A DNA stretch of 64,000 bases, from NCBI GenBank assembly GCA_963402885.1, contig OY727098.1, forward strand, positions 2,289,001 through 2,353,000, given 5' to 3'. The position numbers and the translations under genes are program-made. Origin of the DNA: Antedon bifida. Its lineage: Eukaryota; Echinodermata; Crinoidea; Comatulida; Antedonidae. Below the pieces are notes generated by a model. The model saw nothing but the letters and a program-made list of their open reading frames with translations, made no database searches and was not told the DNA's origin. Shown here piece after piece: positions 25,401 through 36,950 of the stretch (position 1 is its first letter; the number at the start of each line of letters is the position of its first letter).

Positions 25401-28400
25401 ACATCCCAGGTCACAGCTTGGAGGAACAATCATAATGCAAGGCAAACCAAGACAACAAATACAAAACGTATACCTACAAGTAATAATGGAGTGTTAATAT
25501 CGATGTGGTCTATAACGGTAAAGGCCAACTTGGTACGACTGTTGAAACCCCATTGTTTATCCACCTCAGCCTTTAACCAATAACGAATCCTACCATACTT
25601 GCCTTCAAAAGACGTAGCAACCCTCCTAGAAAAGGAAAAAAGTCGTAAAAAAAGAATACTTTTTTTGCATTATGCATTCTGGTTTAAATAAACCCTTGTT
25701 TGAATAAATTATTTGAAATTTCTTGAAAGCAATTAAACAAAATATATGAAAACATAAAAAAAAACCAAAATTAATGTATAATTTTTCTGGTTAGAACTCC
25801 AAAACATCATTATTTAATGGATTTATTATATCATGCAATACTTTGACCTTGATGTAAAAGACTTCTTAATGATGTTTTTTTTCTCAAACCAGAAATGAGT
25901 TATTACTATATTTGTCTTGAAATAGCAGCAATATTCTTAATTACTAGTTACTTGTTTTGAATGTATAGTAATTACAGTATACTTGACGTGTATTTGAGCC
26001 ACTGGAATAATTATCCTCCGTCATAGTATTTTTATGGAAAGGTCTATCTAAAGACTGACCACAAAACAAAATAATTATGCATATTTTATAGGGTTGCTTA
26101 TACAAGTATTACTATTGTACATGGCTTGCCTGGCACAAGTGTCGATTGGAGTAATCCAATTGATGTATAACTTAGAGGGCTCTTGTCTATTCTTTTTTGC
26201 ATTTTTAAAAAAGCAAAAGAAAAATTATTTATATTTTATTTTTGTCAAATGTTAACGTTTCATTTGAAAGAAATAAATGAAATTAAAGTGTACAATATTT
26301 AAAAAATAAAAATAATTTTGCATTGGTATAAACTGCCATTGTGCATCAGTATTTTAATATACAAAAAAAAATTGTATGGGTAATAGCATGCCATGGAGTG
26401 GTAGCAGAAGCTTATACCCTTTTCACATCTGCAAAATGTAATGATTTGTATAAACCAGGTTTGCATAGTGTGAAGACAATTTTCTGTAAAATCTCCCGAG
26501 ATTTCATAGGAGTCCCTTGTGAAATACACACCAACAAGAGGCCTGTGTTTTTATTCCGAGATGTTTCGAGTTCTTACTGCGCACGCATGTATTACCCTGG
26601 TATTAACCAATCATATTAATCAAATATCGCGCAACTATTCTTTCCTCCAAAGATTTCACAAGGTGCGCGTATGCGTGTGTGAAAACGTGTCGGGAGATCA
26701 TGTAGATGTGAAAAGGGTATTAGTTCCCAAAATATTTACATACATGTACAGCAAACAATGTTGAACAACAATTCAATGTTAATTGTTATTTTTGTGTATA
26801 TTTCAATATGTTTATTGTTATCTTTTGTACACAATGGTGAGGCCTCTGAAAGGGTTCTGTTTACCCACAGCTTGTAGACTGTTAGTGCAAAGTGGCAAGT
26901 CATCTCAATAATAAATATTAACAATATATAATGACCTTCCTTTTAAAATACTGTAAATGTCATTGTCAACTATACATTGTATAAAATCTGTGTTAATTGC
27001 AGATATAATAATAAGCCAGAAAAAATATATGCAATATTTGTGCAGTTAAACTTCCATTTTTTTATTATTGCAATACGATAATATAAGTCAGGGTCATAAG
27101 TGTGTGGCTATGTATTTAGTCGAGCGTAAATCCAGTTTAATATAGGCCTACAGTTTTAGAAACAATTTAAAATAATAATCCATTTTTTCATGTAATTTTT
27201 CATGTTTTTTACCAAGTCATCCTCATTATATTACAGAATCATATGTGACATTACAAAATGGCATTTTTAAGTAAAAATAATAATTTTTTTCAGGGGAAAA
27301 TATACTTTATTGAACTAAAAAGTCAACCAATAATGTCATCATACATTTTTTTATTAAAAATAACAAAGGATTTAAAATTCTAACAATAATTTATTAATTT
27401 TGAATATTAATAATTAATTTATGCTACAGCATACTGCACATAGTCAATACTCATTAAATGTCAACAATCAATTTTATTCAAAACAATGCAACTCGTAACA
27501 ATGTATACAGATATAAATTGCATAAATTGAGATAATTTTAGGTTTGATTACAATGCAGAAAAAAATAATTCCTTATCTAATAAAATAAATTAATTTGGAA
27601 TGATAAATGATGAGAAATACATTTATTTTGTAATCAAAGTCATGGCATACTGTAGACTCATTATTTTGGCTTGACAAAAAGACAATTTTTATTTCAAAAT
27701 CAATAATATGGATATTAGAAATCAGTTTAACTGCAATGACTGTACTTTCATTTTGTCTGGCATCTCTATTTTATCTCATCTTACTCCTGTAGCAACTCAC
27801 ATCCCTACTGTAACATATTTCTTTGTATAATTGCTTATAACAATTTGTTTATTTACTTTGATAAAAGTGCTTAATTAATCAATTAATTAATGGCATGAAT
27901 TTAAAACAATACACAAATCAATAGTAGTGTTGGTACTGTAGTATGAGTGCCGCTTACATGGATAAACCGATATAGGCCTTTAACCCTCCAAGGAGAGAAC
28001 ACAACTTGAAACACTCCTCCAGGATAATGAAATTCTCTCAAATGGGTGACCCTGTCCATGCTTTTCTTTTCGAGACTGTTAGCATCGAACTTCAAGGACA
28101 AGATAACAATATACTGTACCTTACTTGTGATATTATGAATTAATAATAATATGAATTAAAAAATCACAATAATATATATATATAATTAGTGCTGTACATA
28201 CCCATATGGAATTTGAAAACTGAAGATAAATTCATGACGACCAACTCCTAAGACTGGGTTACTACCAGATTCATTCTCATCTGAAAATATTATCATCAAA
28301 AAAAATAATATAAATACTCTTAATTAATGCAAATCTTGATGTATTTCATGTTACAAAACATTGGCCTACTGTAAACGTTTTTCGCACCATGTGTTTACTT

Positions 28401-31400
28401 CACTGCACCTATGAAACGCTTTTAATATACTGTACAGTACCATCGATTAGTTTTAGCTACAATTTTGTCAGTGTTCTCCCGAAGCAGGTTTTGCCAGCAT
28501 GTTTTGCAAATTTAAATTGGCTCCAACCGGTATTAAAAATAGTTAAAGAAAATGATACATAAAATAATCACTTATCTCTAGGTAGGTTAGGCCAAAATAT
28601 TAAAAAACAAAGAGCAGTCAAAGGATACAGTATATTTTGTCAATTTGCCAGACTTGATTTCTACAATTGGGAGAACACTGTTGTGATATTGTTTACCAAC
28701 AATGCAAATAATTTAATAGTTGATTCAGGAATGTCATACAATTAGTTACCTACAATAATGCATGCCATTTAATCCAAGCTTTCATATAGGCCTAATACAG
28801 GATAATGAAAGTTGAACTTTCATACTGTAACGTGTTATTATTACTGTAAGTGTAATAATTATAAATATTAATCACTAGAATTAAATACACTACCAATATG
28901 TCTATAGTTACATAAGCCAGCTCCAGAAAAAAAAAATCTGGTATTGACAAAATGATAATTTGAAAAAATGACTAGAATGGTACTGAATAATGGACACTCC
29001 TAGTGTACTATCCTATTGTACTCTATCATACAGTATTCTAGACAAAGAAATGACAATTATTGTGTGGTCAATTTGGCTGCGATTTTGCAAATTAGTATGT
29101 AAGATAGAATTTCAAAACTAAGAAGCCTGGAATAATTAGAGCAATTAGCACTAACTACCGTCGTTGTAATGTTTTATTTAGCCAACTCACTGAAAGCATT
29201 GCAGTTAATTGGTTGACATACAGCTTCTACTAGGGCTGTGCTTCTCTGGCCCAGTAACCTCTTTCTGCACTAAACATATACATGTCATTATACATATGCA
29301 TTGTTTTACTGTTTTATTTTATTTTAGGCTGGTTGTTTTATGTTTTCTACTGATCATATGTATGCATCTACAGACTTACTATACACATGGGTTTAATAAA
29401 AAAAATGACCGCAAATGTACTGGGAAGGTTTTTAACTATTTGAACTGCCTGAGGTTATTGTATGGTTGGTAGTCAGTCTGGGTGGGGCTGGGAGGCACGA
29501 GATAACTGGGGTTATCGAAATGACTAGAATTATGACTGGGAAGGTGTGAAAACATTAAATTTGAAAACTGTGGGATGGGGAAAGTTGTTAGTATCTTTAG
29601 TGATATAACAAAACTGTATGGGATACTGTACATGCTAATATTTGTAATATAAAGAAAAGAGATAAATGACAAATGTACACATATTTGTGCCAAGTATTAT
29701 TCAAAACAATTTCTAATCATGTCTCACTCATCCATTAAAGAACAACAGCTAACATTAGTGTAAATATAAGAATGTGAGATTGATTGATTGATTTAATCTA
29801 CTGTACTAAAAGAGTATTAAAACAAGCAACCAATGTTCATTAAACGTAATATTCCATGAGGTAATAATATTTGATTAAATTATGCTAATACGGTAGTACT
29901 GAAGAAATATTCATGAATATGAGTATTCATGAAAACCTACACCAAATACACATTCAACAAGAATCCTTCGGGAAAAATATAACAATGAGGTACGAGGAAG
30001 GTTTTGAAAATAGAATCATAAAAAGGATAAGAATGTTGAGTGTTGATAATGGGGTAAAGCTAATTAATTTAATGCTTCAACTATATATCACAAATCACCT
30101 AACTAACAATGTATTTCAAAGGGGAGCTCTGTGAAATCTCGGGAGAAAAACGCACCAGCTAGAGGCCTGTTCTGTTGTTCCAAGATGTTTCGAGTTTGTA
30201 CTGCGCATACTGTATGTGCTTTATCCTGGTATTTAACTGACCAATCACAGTACATCTGTTTGAAAGTATCAGAGTGTGACGTTTTTTACTAATTCTTAAA
30301 TTTCAAATAGCGCCCCCAAACAGACAATGACAATTACTTCTACCGAGATTTCACAAGGTTCGCAAATGCGTGTTTGAAAACATTAAATAAGTCTGGAGAT
30401 CAAAATATGTAACAAGTTGTAACAATTTATGCAGTGTGAAAAGGGTATGGTCCATTAGGCAAGACAGTTTTAGAAGGGTTATTTGAAAGTCTTATAATAA
30501 AGAATAAGCTTCACATAGTAAATAAATAATGGCACAAAATGACAAGGTTAAAGTTCATGAAATCACAAAGCAATGAGTTTCGACGGATAATTAAATATTG
30601 ATTGAAAACAGGTGAATTGACTGGTACCCTGCCTTAAATATGGATGTTGATGTCATGATTGTCTAATAATTGAGTAATTTATTTGCTTAGAAAGTCTAGA
30701 GATGTTGAATGTTGATCCTTACAAATTGCACTCCTCAGCACATGCAGTGGTACTGGTGTGCAGTTTGTATCTTGATGTGTAGAAGTTGAAGTTTTTGTAA
30801 ATCGCACTTCTGAAGAATGGTTCCCACTAGAACGCAAAACAGCGACGCAAAGTGCTGTATTGCGTAATCACAAGTGGGAACCGGCAACGCAACAACAGGA
30901 AATCAAATCAGTTTTATTTCACACGACGACGCAAGGCAGAAGAACACTGGAAAACAGTGCATAGCCAAATAAGCTGGTGAACTAGATCAAAATTCTACGC
31001 AGGCAGGAGAAAACAAAATTATTGGAAGGGCATTCACTTACGTTACGTAGGTTGCAGTGCATTGTGGGAATCACACTTTAAAGGTATTTTAAAAGTGTGT
31101 TTGGTGAGTGATTGTACTTCCACGTCTCACAAAAATACATTGCCATTATTAGGCCTATAGCACCAATGATAAATTAATTGTATAACTTTTACTGAATTTA
31201 ATTTTCCTGAAAAAACACCTAAGAAAGTATGTGCAAGAGAGTACACTGAGTTATGAAGTAGTGTTTGTGCAACGCTGCACATATTTTATGGTGAATTTTC
31301 AAAACATACCTTTACCAAATAAAACCTTCTTCTGTGAGAAATACTCCTCCTCTGCATCATAAAATTTAGTATAAGATCCTGTTTGATGGCCACCTCCTCG

Positions 31401-32281
31401 TGATTCGCTCCAATGCACCTAACAGTAGTTTGATAATTGACATAAAATACTGTGTTTATAGATTAGACAATTTAATATAATATAATAATACATAAATCAA
31501 AAATTTACTGAATGTTTTGAGTAGATTTAAAGCTTTTTGAAGAATCATACATCTTGTATTCCATTAATGCTGTTCGGGAGATTGGATGAAAATTTGGGAG
31601 GCTCTAGTCTAGGGGAATTTTTTTTTTTTTGGACAGTGGCTCAACGTCATGGCCTAATCAAAATGAACGCGATAAATACCAATTGCCACACAATGAATTT
31701 TGGCAATACTCGGCAATCAAAATGAATGGCAGGCCAAATGCACTGTGACACTGTGTGTGACCAATCAAAATACCCCCGATTTAATGTAAATAAAATACTA
31801 GATTATTCAAGATATTCAGTGACATGACTACCGACTTCTATAATAATACAGTAATTGTTTGTGTTGAACTAGATCCGACCTAGCCCTACAAACTCAAACA
31901 AAATCCGAGTCTGGCTAGGCCTAGCTTAAGTTAAAGTTCCTGTGTGTGATTTCTTTTTTTAATTTGTGAGGAAGAAGGAAGGGAATAATTTTTTTTAAAG
32001 GTTGCAGAAGATTAATATAGGCCTAATAAGTAAAGATTTTTTGGATTACTCTACAGTAGTACTATACTGTGAATAGATATATATATATATATTTAAAATA
32101 GGCCTAGGCTAGGCCTATGGACCGGTACCTTTGCGAGACCGCGCATGCAGATACGGATTCCCCTCAACTTGAGGTCACCTCGTAAATCCACAACAACATG
32201 GCCTGACACAAACTCGCCAGCTGAGTAGACGGATTTATTATGATCAAGTGAAATGTGGAAGTCTCTAATCTTCATCTTCAC
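22432..32281 (-). CDS. Arrestin domain-containing protein (alpha-arrestin, ARRDC2/3/4-like)
   Basis: Alpha-arrestins are membrane adaptors that recruit NEDD4-family ubiquitin ligases to cargo. Nine minus-strand exons join in frame through GT-AG sites: 32281-32129, 31418-31310, 28280-28202, 25625-25478, 25186-25084, 24920-24664, 24238-24043, 23188-23040 and 22491-22432. The product is 417 aa, close to vertebrate ARRDC3. The arrestin-N region covers roughly residues 1-160, including RHEFIFSFQIPYG, TSFEGKYG and IRYWLKAEVDK. The arrestin-C region covers about 170-340, including GTKEKTVCCGLC, the LKIPAITPTLTNCSII segment and LPIVIGTVPLR. The tail holds two PPxY motifs (PPSYAE and PPPSYS), the expected WW-domain ligands. 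Introns contain several MITEs. Which vertebrate paralogue is closest cannot be settled by eye. Confidence 0.93.
22985..23036 (-). repeat. tRNA-like SINE head fragment
   Basis: On the minus strand, TGGCTTATGATGCTTGGCC followed by GGTTTCAAGTCCTG resembles an A box and B box. It lies just inside the last intron of the arrestin gene. Confidence 0.4.
23273..23437. mobile_element. MITE, family 1, in arrestin intron
   Basis: The left end is degraded (CTCTGCTTACAATATCAAAC); the right end GATAGTGTAGACAGAGCTTT is intact. The interior has GATGTGCCCATATATATTTA and two copies of the GGGCACATCAC-type core. Confidence 0.8.
24350..24549. mobile_element. MITE, family 2, fold-back form, in arrestin intron
   Basis: Outer ends AGCTGGGTGCCCACTAG and CTAGTGGAAACCAAGCTT are inverted. 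Inner arms GATTTGACCAATGACAAGCG and CGCTTGTCATTGGTCAAATC pair almost perfectly, so the whole element can fold into a long hairpin. Confidence 0.8.
24976..25022. mobile_element. Truncated family-1 MITE (left end only)
   Basis: AAAGCTCTGTCTACGCTATC is followed by AAACTTTATGTGACAAAAAA and a GTGCC remnant; the rest is missing. It lies in the intron upstream of the sixth arrestin coding exon. Confidence 0.7.
26414..26720. mobile_element. MITE, family 4, complete, in arrestin intron
   Basis: Perfect 15-bp terminal inverted repeats: ATACCCTTTTCACAT at 26414-26428 and ATGTGAAAAGGGTAT at 26706-26720. If the element is taken as TACCC...GGGTA, it is flanked by TTA on both sides. That is compatible with the 3-bp TWA target preference known for PIF/Harbinger elements. 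It is non-coding, about 305 bp. Confidence 0.75.
30118..30448. mobile_element. MITE, family 4, left end degraded
   Basis: Internal blocks match 26414-26720: the AGAGGCCTGT and AAGATGTTTCGAGTT words, TACTGCGCA, GAGATTTCACAAGGT, and the right end GTGTGAAAAGGGTATGG. The left terminal repeat is not recognisable. Confidence 0.6.
30823..31080. mobile_element. MITE, family 2, long variant, in arrestin intron
   Basis: The left end GGTTCCCACTAGAACGCAAA and the right end GCATTGTGGGAATCACACTT are imperfect inverted repeats. An internal AAGTGGGAACCGGCAACGCA suggests one family-2 copy nested or fused within another. Confidence 0.6.
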
Positions 32282-32869
32282 AGGTCCTTTGAACGTGTTT
32301 TACGTAAAATATACACAAATTCATTATGCTTCTTTCCAAAAGTGAGGCACACATCCAGTCATTAAACACATTATTTCCAGTCAATGTTGACAAAAAAACC
32401 CACACACAACATCCATACAAATTTCTAGCCTCCACACTCTATTGTGTGTGTGACCTTTTCCGGAAATAAATTACAGTATTGTTATTATGATACCCATAAT
32501 GCTTTTCAAGCGAGCGAAAATCAGCTGTTGCTTTTTGTATGCCGCCGATTAATTTATGAGAGCTAAAAAAACAATACAATTATTACTATAGGCTACAAGA
32601 AAAGTTTTATTACCGTATTTATTTGAATAAAGGCGTTGCTTTGAATAAACTCCCCCTCGAATAATTCAAACGCCCCTCCACCCATAGAACATAATTTGGA
32701 ATAACGCCCCACCACCTGCATACACAGTTCGGCCTTATTATTAATGAATTGCATTTTGTAGACCTAAATTCTACAAATTACCAAGCATTTTTATAAAATT
32801 GTTACTGTATTTTAGCAATTCTATTAATTGTTTTGTATTTTTTTATATCTTTTTTTTTTCATAATATAA
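32282..32869. other. Upstream flank of the arrestin gene
   Basis: Contains the presumed promoter and 5'UTR on the minus strand; no TATA box could be placed. Around 32620-32720 a GAATAAAGGCGTTGCTTTGA / GAATAACGCCCC segment looks like an old repeat. Confidence 0.3.
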
Positions 32870-33018
32870 ATTTAGTTGAGATTCATAACAAAGGCACACA
32901 TACAATATTACAATTGAGTTTCATAAACTAATTTCTAAAACAATTCAAATAAGTGACATAGTAATATAATTCGATCAGATTAGGCATACGAAGATGTAAT
33001 ATTATTTCTCCTGTTGGC
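32870..33018. repeat. Copy of the sulfotransferase 3' flank (matches 36656-36800)
   Basis: TTAGTTGAGATTCATAACAA, CACATACAAT, GAGTTTCATAAACTAATTTC and the ATACGAAGATGT...TTATTTCTCCTGTTGGCC end match 36656-36800 in the same orientation, about 3.8 kb away. Confidence 0.75.
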
Positions 33019-33019
33019 C

Positions 33020-33150
33020 TTAAAATCAAAATCAAAATTTAACGGTGTGGCGTGTTGACCGCGAATGACTGACACTACCGTCTTTCCCACTACACCTGCA
33101 CAATCATTGCATAACAACTCACGGCATACCAAACCGTTTTCGTACACCTG
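33020..33150. repeat. Dispersed repeat pair (matches 34010-34130)
   Basis: Both copies carry CGGTGTGGCG/CAGTGTGGCG, ACCGCGAATGACT, a CACCTGCACAA word and GGCATACCAAA in the same order. They are moderately diverged. Confidence 0.6.
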
Positions 33151-33427
33151 CGATGAAAATTAATTCAATTCCTCTTAAAATTGAGGGCGGCAAACATAAA
33201 ATTTACGAGATCGAATACAGGTTGGGAAAAAAAATTAAATAAAAAAAAGATGTTAAATGTGCTCTCCCTGCCTCAGCACTAAGGCCCTGCCACAGCCTTT
33301 TGGGGTCGTTTCCAGCACATCACCAGATGCATTGATGTTGTCGCCTCATGATGTGTGGTGGAAAGGGGGACGTATAATTCTGTGAACCCCAAACACAGTG
33401 GTCGCATACCTTTAACTCTATTCCACC

Positions 33428-33499
33428 GACCAGCGTGGGAATCGAACCCACGACATACGTGTTGTCAACACGACGCTCAGGCGACTGAGCTAACTGATC
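33428..33499 (-). repeat. tRNA-like sequence (tRNA-derived SINE head or tRNA pseudogene)
   Basis: On the minus strand 72 nt can fold as a tRNA. There is a 7-bp acceptor stem with G-T wobbles (GATCAGT/GCTGGTC), a D arm TAGCTCAGTCGCCTGAGC, an anticodon arm with loop TTGACAA (GAC, valine) but one mismatched stem pair, and a T arm GTGGGTTCGATTCCCAC. No CCA is expected. The flank GGTGGAATAGAGTTAAAGGT and beyond looks like a SINE body, so a SINE is favoured over a functional tRNA gene. Confidence 0.6.
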
Positions 33500-33599
33500 A
33501 TTTTGGTTTTAACAAGGTTAATATGATAGTTATGGTGTAATGATGAATTACGTAATACACGTATAAATACACTATTATCAGCTGTTCTGTCATGTACTA

Positions 33600-33675
33600 C
33601 TTTGTAGCGTAACGGGTAATGCCCAGGTTTGGGTGCTCTCAGCTCTAGTAGATTGGGTTCGAATCTCTACGGATA
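33600..33675 (+). repeat. tRNA-like SINE head or tRNA fragment
   Basis: The A-box-like TAGCGTAACGGG and the B-box GGGTTCGAATCTC are about 45 bp apart, followed by a poly(T) run. The acceptor stem does not pair well. Confidence 0.45.
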
Positions 33676-34009
33676 TATATTTTTTTTTTTTTAATTAAAA
33701 ATAAATATTGTTTTTCTTTGATTTTGAAATAGAGATATGTTGAGGGTTGTAAATGTCAGGCCGAAACAAGTGGACCTTTTAAAATCAGAAACAAAGTTGC
33801 ATGGCATATTTTCCATTAAATAGACTGCCATAAAACCTCGAAAAGAAGCCAATGAGCTCCTTTATTTTTAGTACTTTTGGGTGGGCTTTCTTTTCCACAT
33901 AAAGTTCTTTTCGAGATTACTTTTGCAAATTAAAAGAGAAGAGCTGCTAGGTTCCCGACGGGAAAATGTTTTATTTACATGATTTGAACAATCTTCTAAT
34001 ATAAAGATT

Positions 34010-34130
34010 AACAACATCAAAATCGAACAGTGTGGCGCGTGTTTACCGCGAATGACTAACATACCATCTTCCCCATAATACACCTGCACAACCTCATTTG
34101 CATAACAACGTACGGCATACCAAATAGAGC
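34010..34130. repeat. Dispersed repeat pair (matches 33020-33150)
   Basis: Second copy of the ACCGCGAATGACT ... GGCATACCAAA repeat. Confidence 0.6.
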
Positions 34131-34364
34131 TGCAATGTCCCGGCCGGAAATGGCATCTATTATTTTTTCAAACAACATGTATGAGAATTTTCAGTACCCC
34201 ACCATGTTTAGGGCTGAGCAAAGACAATTTTGAAAAAAATAGTGCTGCATAGGTTCCCGCACGAAAAAAATGGCACTTTACATGATTTTAAATATGAAAC
34301 AAACTATATAAGACTCACACCAGGACAATAGAGCTTGTCCCCGGAAAGGAAAGTGCACCTATTC

Positions 34365-36094
34365 CAGGGCCGTAGCCAGGATCTGTCAAGGGGGGGTTCA
34401 GACACTAAGTATTTGGGTCACTGCCCCGCACCAACAACCAATGGTACTCTCGCACATAACATTCATGATAAATGGCACCTCTAATTGGCCGGAAAAAACA
34501 CTCTCATGCAGCATGCTACCATTAAACAAAACGATCGTACTTTTTTCCTCCTCCTCACACACGTGGACTATTTAAAGGACGATAATATTTGTTGCCGTAT
34601 GTTAGATGCGCGTGCTCTGTGTGCTGAACCACCGCCGATTGTTTGATGATTCACTCGGTATTTTGTTTTGCGTTCAAGTTACAAGCCCCCCAAAAAAAAG
34701 CACAATTTGGATGAGAAGGCAAATTCAATGCTTATTATAGCCAGGGGCGGACCCAGGGGTGTTTCCCTTGTGGCCCGGGCAACACCCTTAATTTCATACT
34801 AAATGTTGTTTCTGCCACTAAATTAAAATTGAGTTCCATTTCATCGTATACAATATCCATCCGGACCCGGAACTTGATAGGCTTAGTCATAAAGTAGTTA
34901 CATAGTTGCAGGGCATTTTATCATTGTTGAATGTTTTGATATTAGCCTAATTGTTAAAACGACCTTCACAACCAAAATATTTCTTTGTAATAACATTTAT
35001 TTTAAATGGAACGCTACAAAAATAATCCTCTACAAGAACGTATCTTTGTTACGTTTTACTATCAATCCATTTTCATATCACGCAATCCATTTTTCAACAA
35101 TATAGTGGTATAATAATACCATTTTGAGGGATTAGTTACAGTTTGACTTTGAATAAACCATTGGTAATTTACTGAAAATCCAAAATGAACTTGTTTTATA
35201 ATACAAACAACATTAATCAATCAAAGAAACGCTCTACTACACATGAGAAATAGCCTACCCACGCATAGCAGTGTTACTAGAGCCATAACAGATTACCTCT
35301 AATGGATCAATCATTCACACATGAATTCAAAAATTCATCGACAAACGAAATATAGCCTATATTCATTCCTTTTAAATATTAGGCATATTGCCAAGGCTAA
35401 TAATCGATTTTTCCATAATTATTGCGTTTTGCCGGGGGTTTTCCATAATCTAAGGCCAATTTTTAGGCCAAATCATAATTGTGCGTATAGTTTTGTATTT
35501 CCGATGCGTGTAGTACCCTATTTATCTTCATTTCCGTACGTTCGTAAATATTAGTCCGAATTTCCGTAGTAATTTATAGACGTTCCGAAATTTGAACCGT
35601 GTTATACCGGTAGCAGAGCAAAGTTTGCTTCTTTCTGCAAATGTCCTATCATTATTTTCTTTGTTTTATTTGGAGTGTGGTTTAAAAAACAACACTTTTG
35701 TAAAGTTTATAGTGGATAAATAAAAATGAATTTTTGGAAATTGTGGTTTTAACATCTGACTTTATTTAGCATTTTTAAATGAATTAAAATTCCAAATTAT
35801 ACAATTTAACCTTTCGCTCAATATATTTATAGCAACAGCTTCATATTTTTTGTATAACTTTTTAAAATTATTAATTGATAATTAATTTACATTAATTGAG
35901 TACAGTTATTAGAATGTATTACCGTACCAAAAGTACCTTCATCGGGGACTTCCCCGTGACGTTCGCATTGAACGAAAAAAAAATTATCATGAATTTTACG
36001 TGCGAGAGTACCATTTGCGGCCATCTAGGGGTGTCATTTCGCTGTAAAGGGGGGTTCGCCCGAACCATAAAAACCCCCCCTGGCTACGGGCCTG
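34365..36094. mobile_element. Non-autonomous DNA transposon with CAGGG...CCTG termini
   Basis: The left end CAGGGCCGTAGCCAGG and the right end CCTGGCTACGGGCCTG are inverted repeats followed inward by G-rich/C-rich runs. The 5-bp word TATTC flanks it directly on both sides (34360-34364 and 36095-36099), a candidate target duplication. No transposase frame is seen over 1.73 kb. A second terminus-like motif, CAGGGGCGGACCCAGGGG, lies at about 34742, suggesting a nested or composite element. The class is uncertain: CAGGG ends recall hAT elements, but a 5-bp target site would be short for that group. Confidence 0.7.
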
Positions 36095-36749
36095 TATTCG
36101 TTGAAATTTGAAATTGACCCCATACAAAAACCATCGGAGACAAACTATCTGTTTAAAACATGTTTATTCTGGGACGGTGTGGCCACACACCAACTACCAT
36201 AAACGTTTATTCATAACACAATACAATATCTTGCATGAATCGAACATTTCGCTACCAATGTAGCAACATTGATTAACAAAATCATAATTTGTGTGTGTGG
36301 CTATGTGTCCCCCTATGACTTTAACCAATTATTTTGTCTTTATTTTTCGGGGTTTTTTATTTCTACGGAAGTGATTAACTTTATTAAAACTACAAAATAA
36401 TCTAAGTCAAAGTCTGAGTTAATGAACCTTCATTTTTCATGCTTTTGGGGGACAATACATCTTTAATGATCACGTAGTCAACTTATTTTCTTTTATTTTC
36501 ATAATAAATCATAATATGATACATACACTTTAATGGTTAGCCTATATTGATATAAGCTAAATACGTTTATCAGGTCAAAATTAACGTCAATTTTCGGCGA
36601 GTTCCTATTATTATGCAGCCTTGAATTTTAAATAAAAATTTAAATCGAATTTAATTTAGTTGAGATTCATAACAAAGGCACACATACAATTGAGTTTCAT
36701 AAACTAATTTCTACTAAAACAATTCAAATAAGTAATATAATATAATTAA

Positions 36750-36950
36750 TTCGATCAGAGTAGGCCTACGAAGATGTTATTATTTCTCTCCCATTGGCCT
36801 AACACTTCATTTGACGTTCGATGCGAGTAGGCATACGAAGATGTTATTATTTCTCTCCCGTTGATCTAACACTTCATTTGACTTTCGATCAGAGTAGGCC
36901 TACGAAGATGTTATTATTTCTTCTGTTGGCCTAACACTTCATTTCCTTTA
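36750..36950. repeat. Tandem repeat (about 60-70 bp x3) at the 3' end of the sulfotransferase gene
   Basis: Three units of the pattern GATCAGAGTAGGCCTACGAA, GATGTTATTATTTCT, GGCCTAACACTTCATTT follow each other. The rightmost unit contains the stop codon (minus strand, 36916-36914) and last codons of the sulfotransferase; the other two lie in its 3'UTR. Confidence 0.8.

Noticed and set aside
27901-28101. Minus-strand frame inside the arrestin gene (HLREFHYPGGVFQVVFSPWR)
   Set aside because: It lies between two exons that already join in phase and is not part of the arrestin fold. It looks like intronic repeat or chance.
35896-36111. Frame over the right end of the 1.73-kb transposon
   Set aside because: It reads through the terminal inverted repeat into the flank; not a gene.
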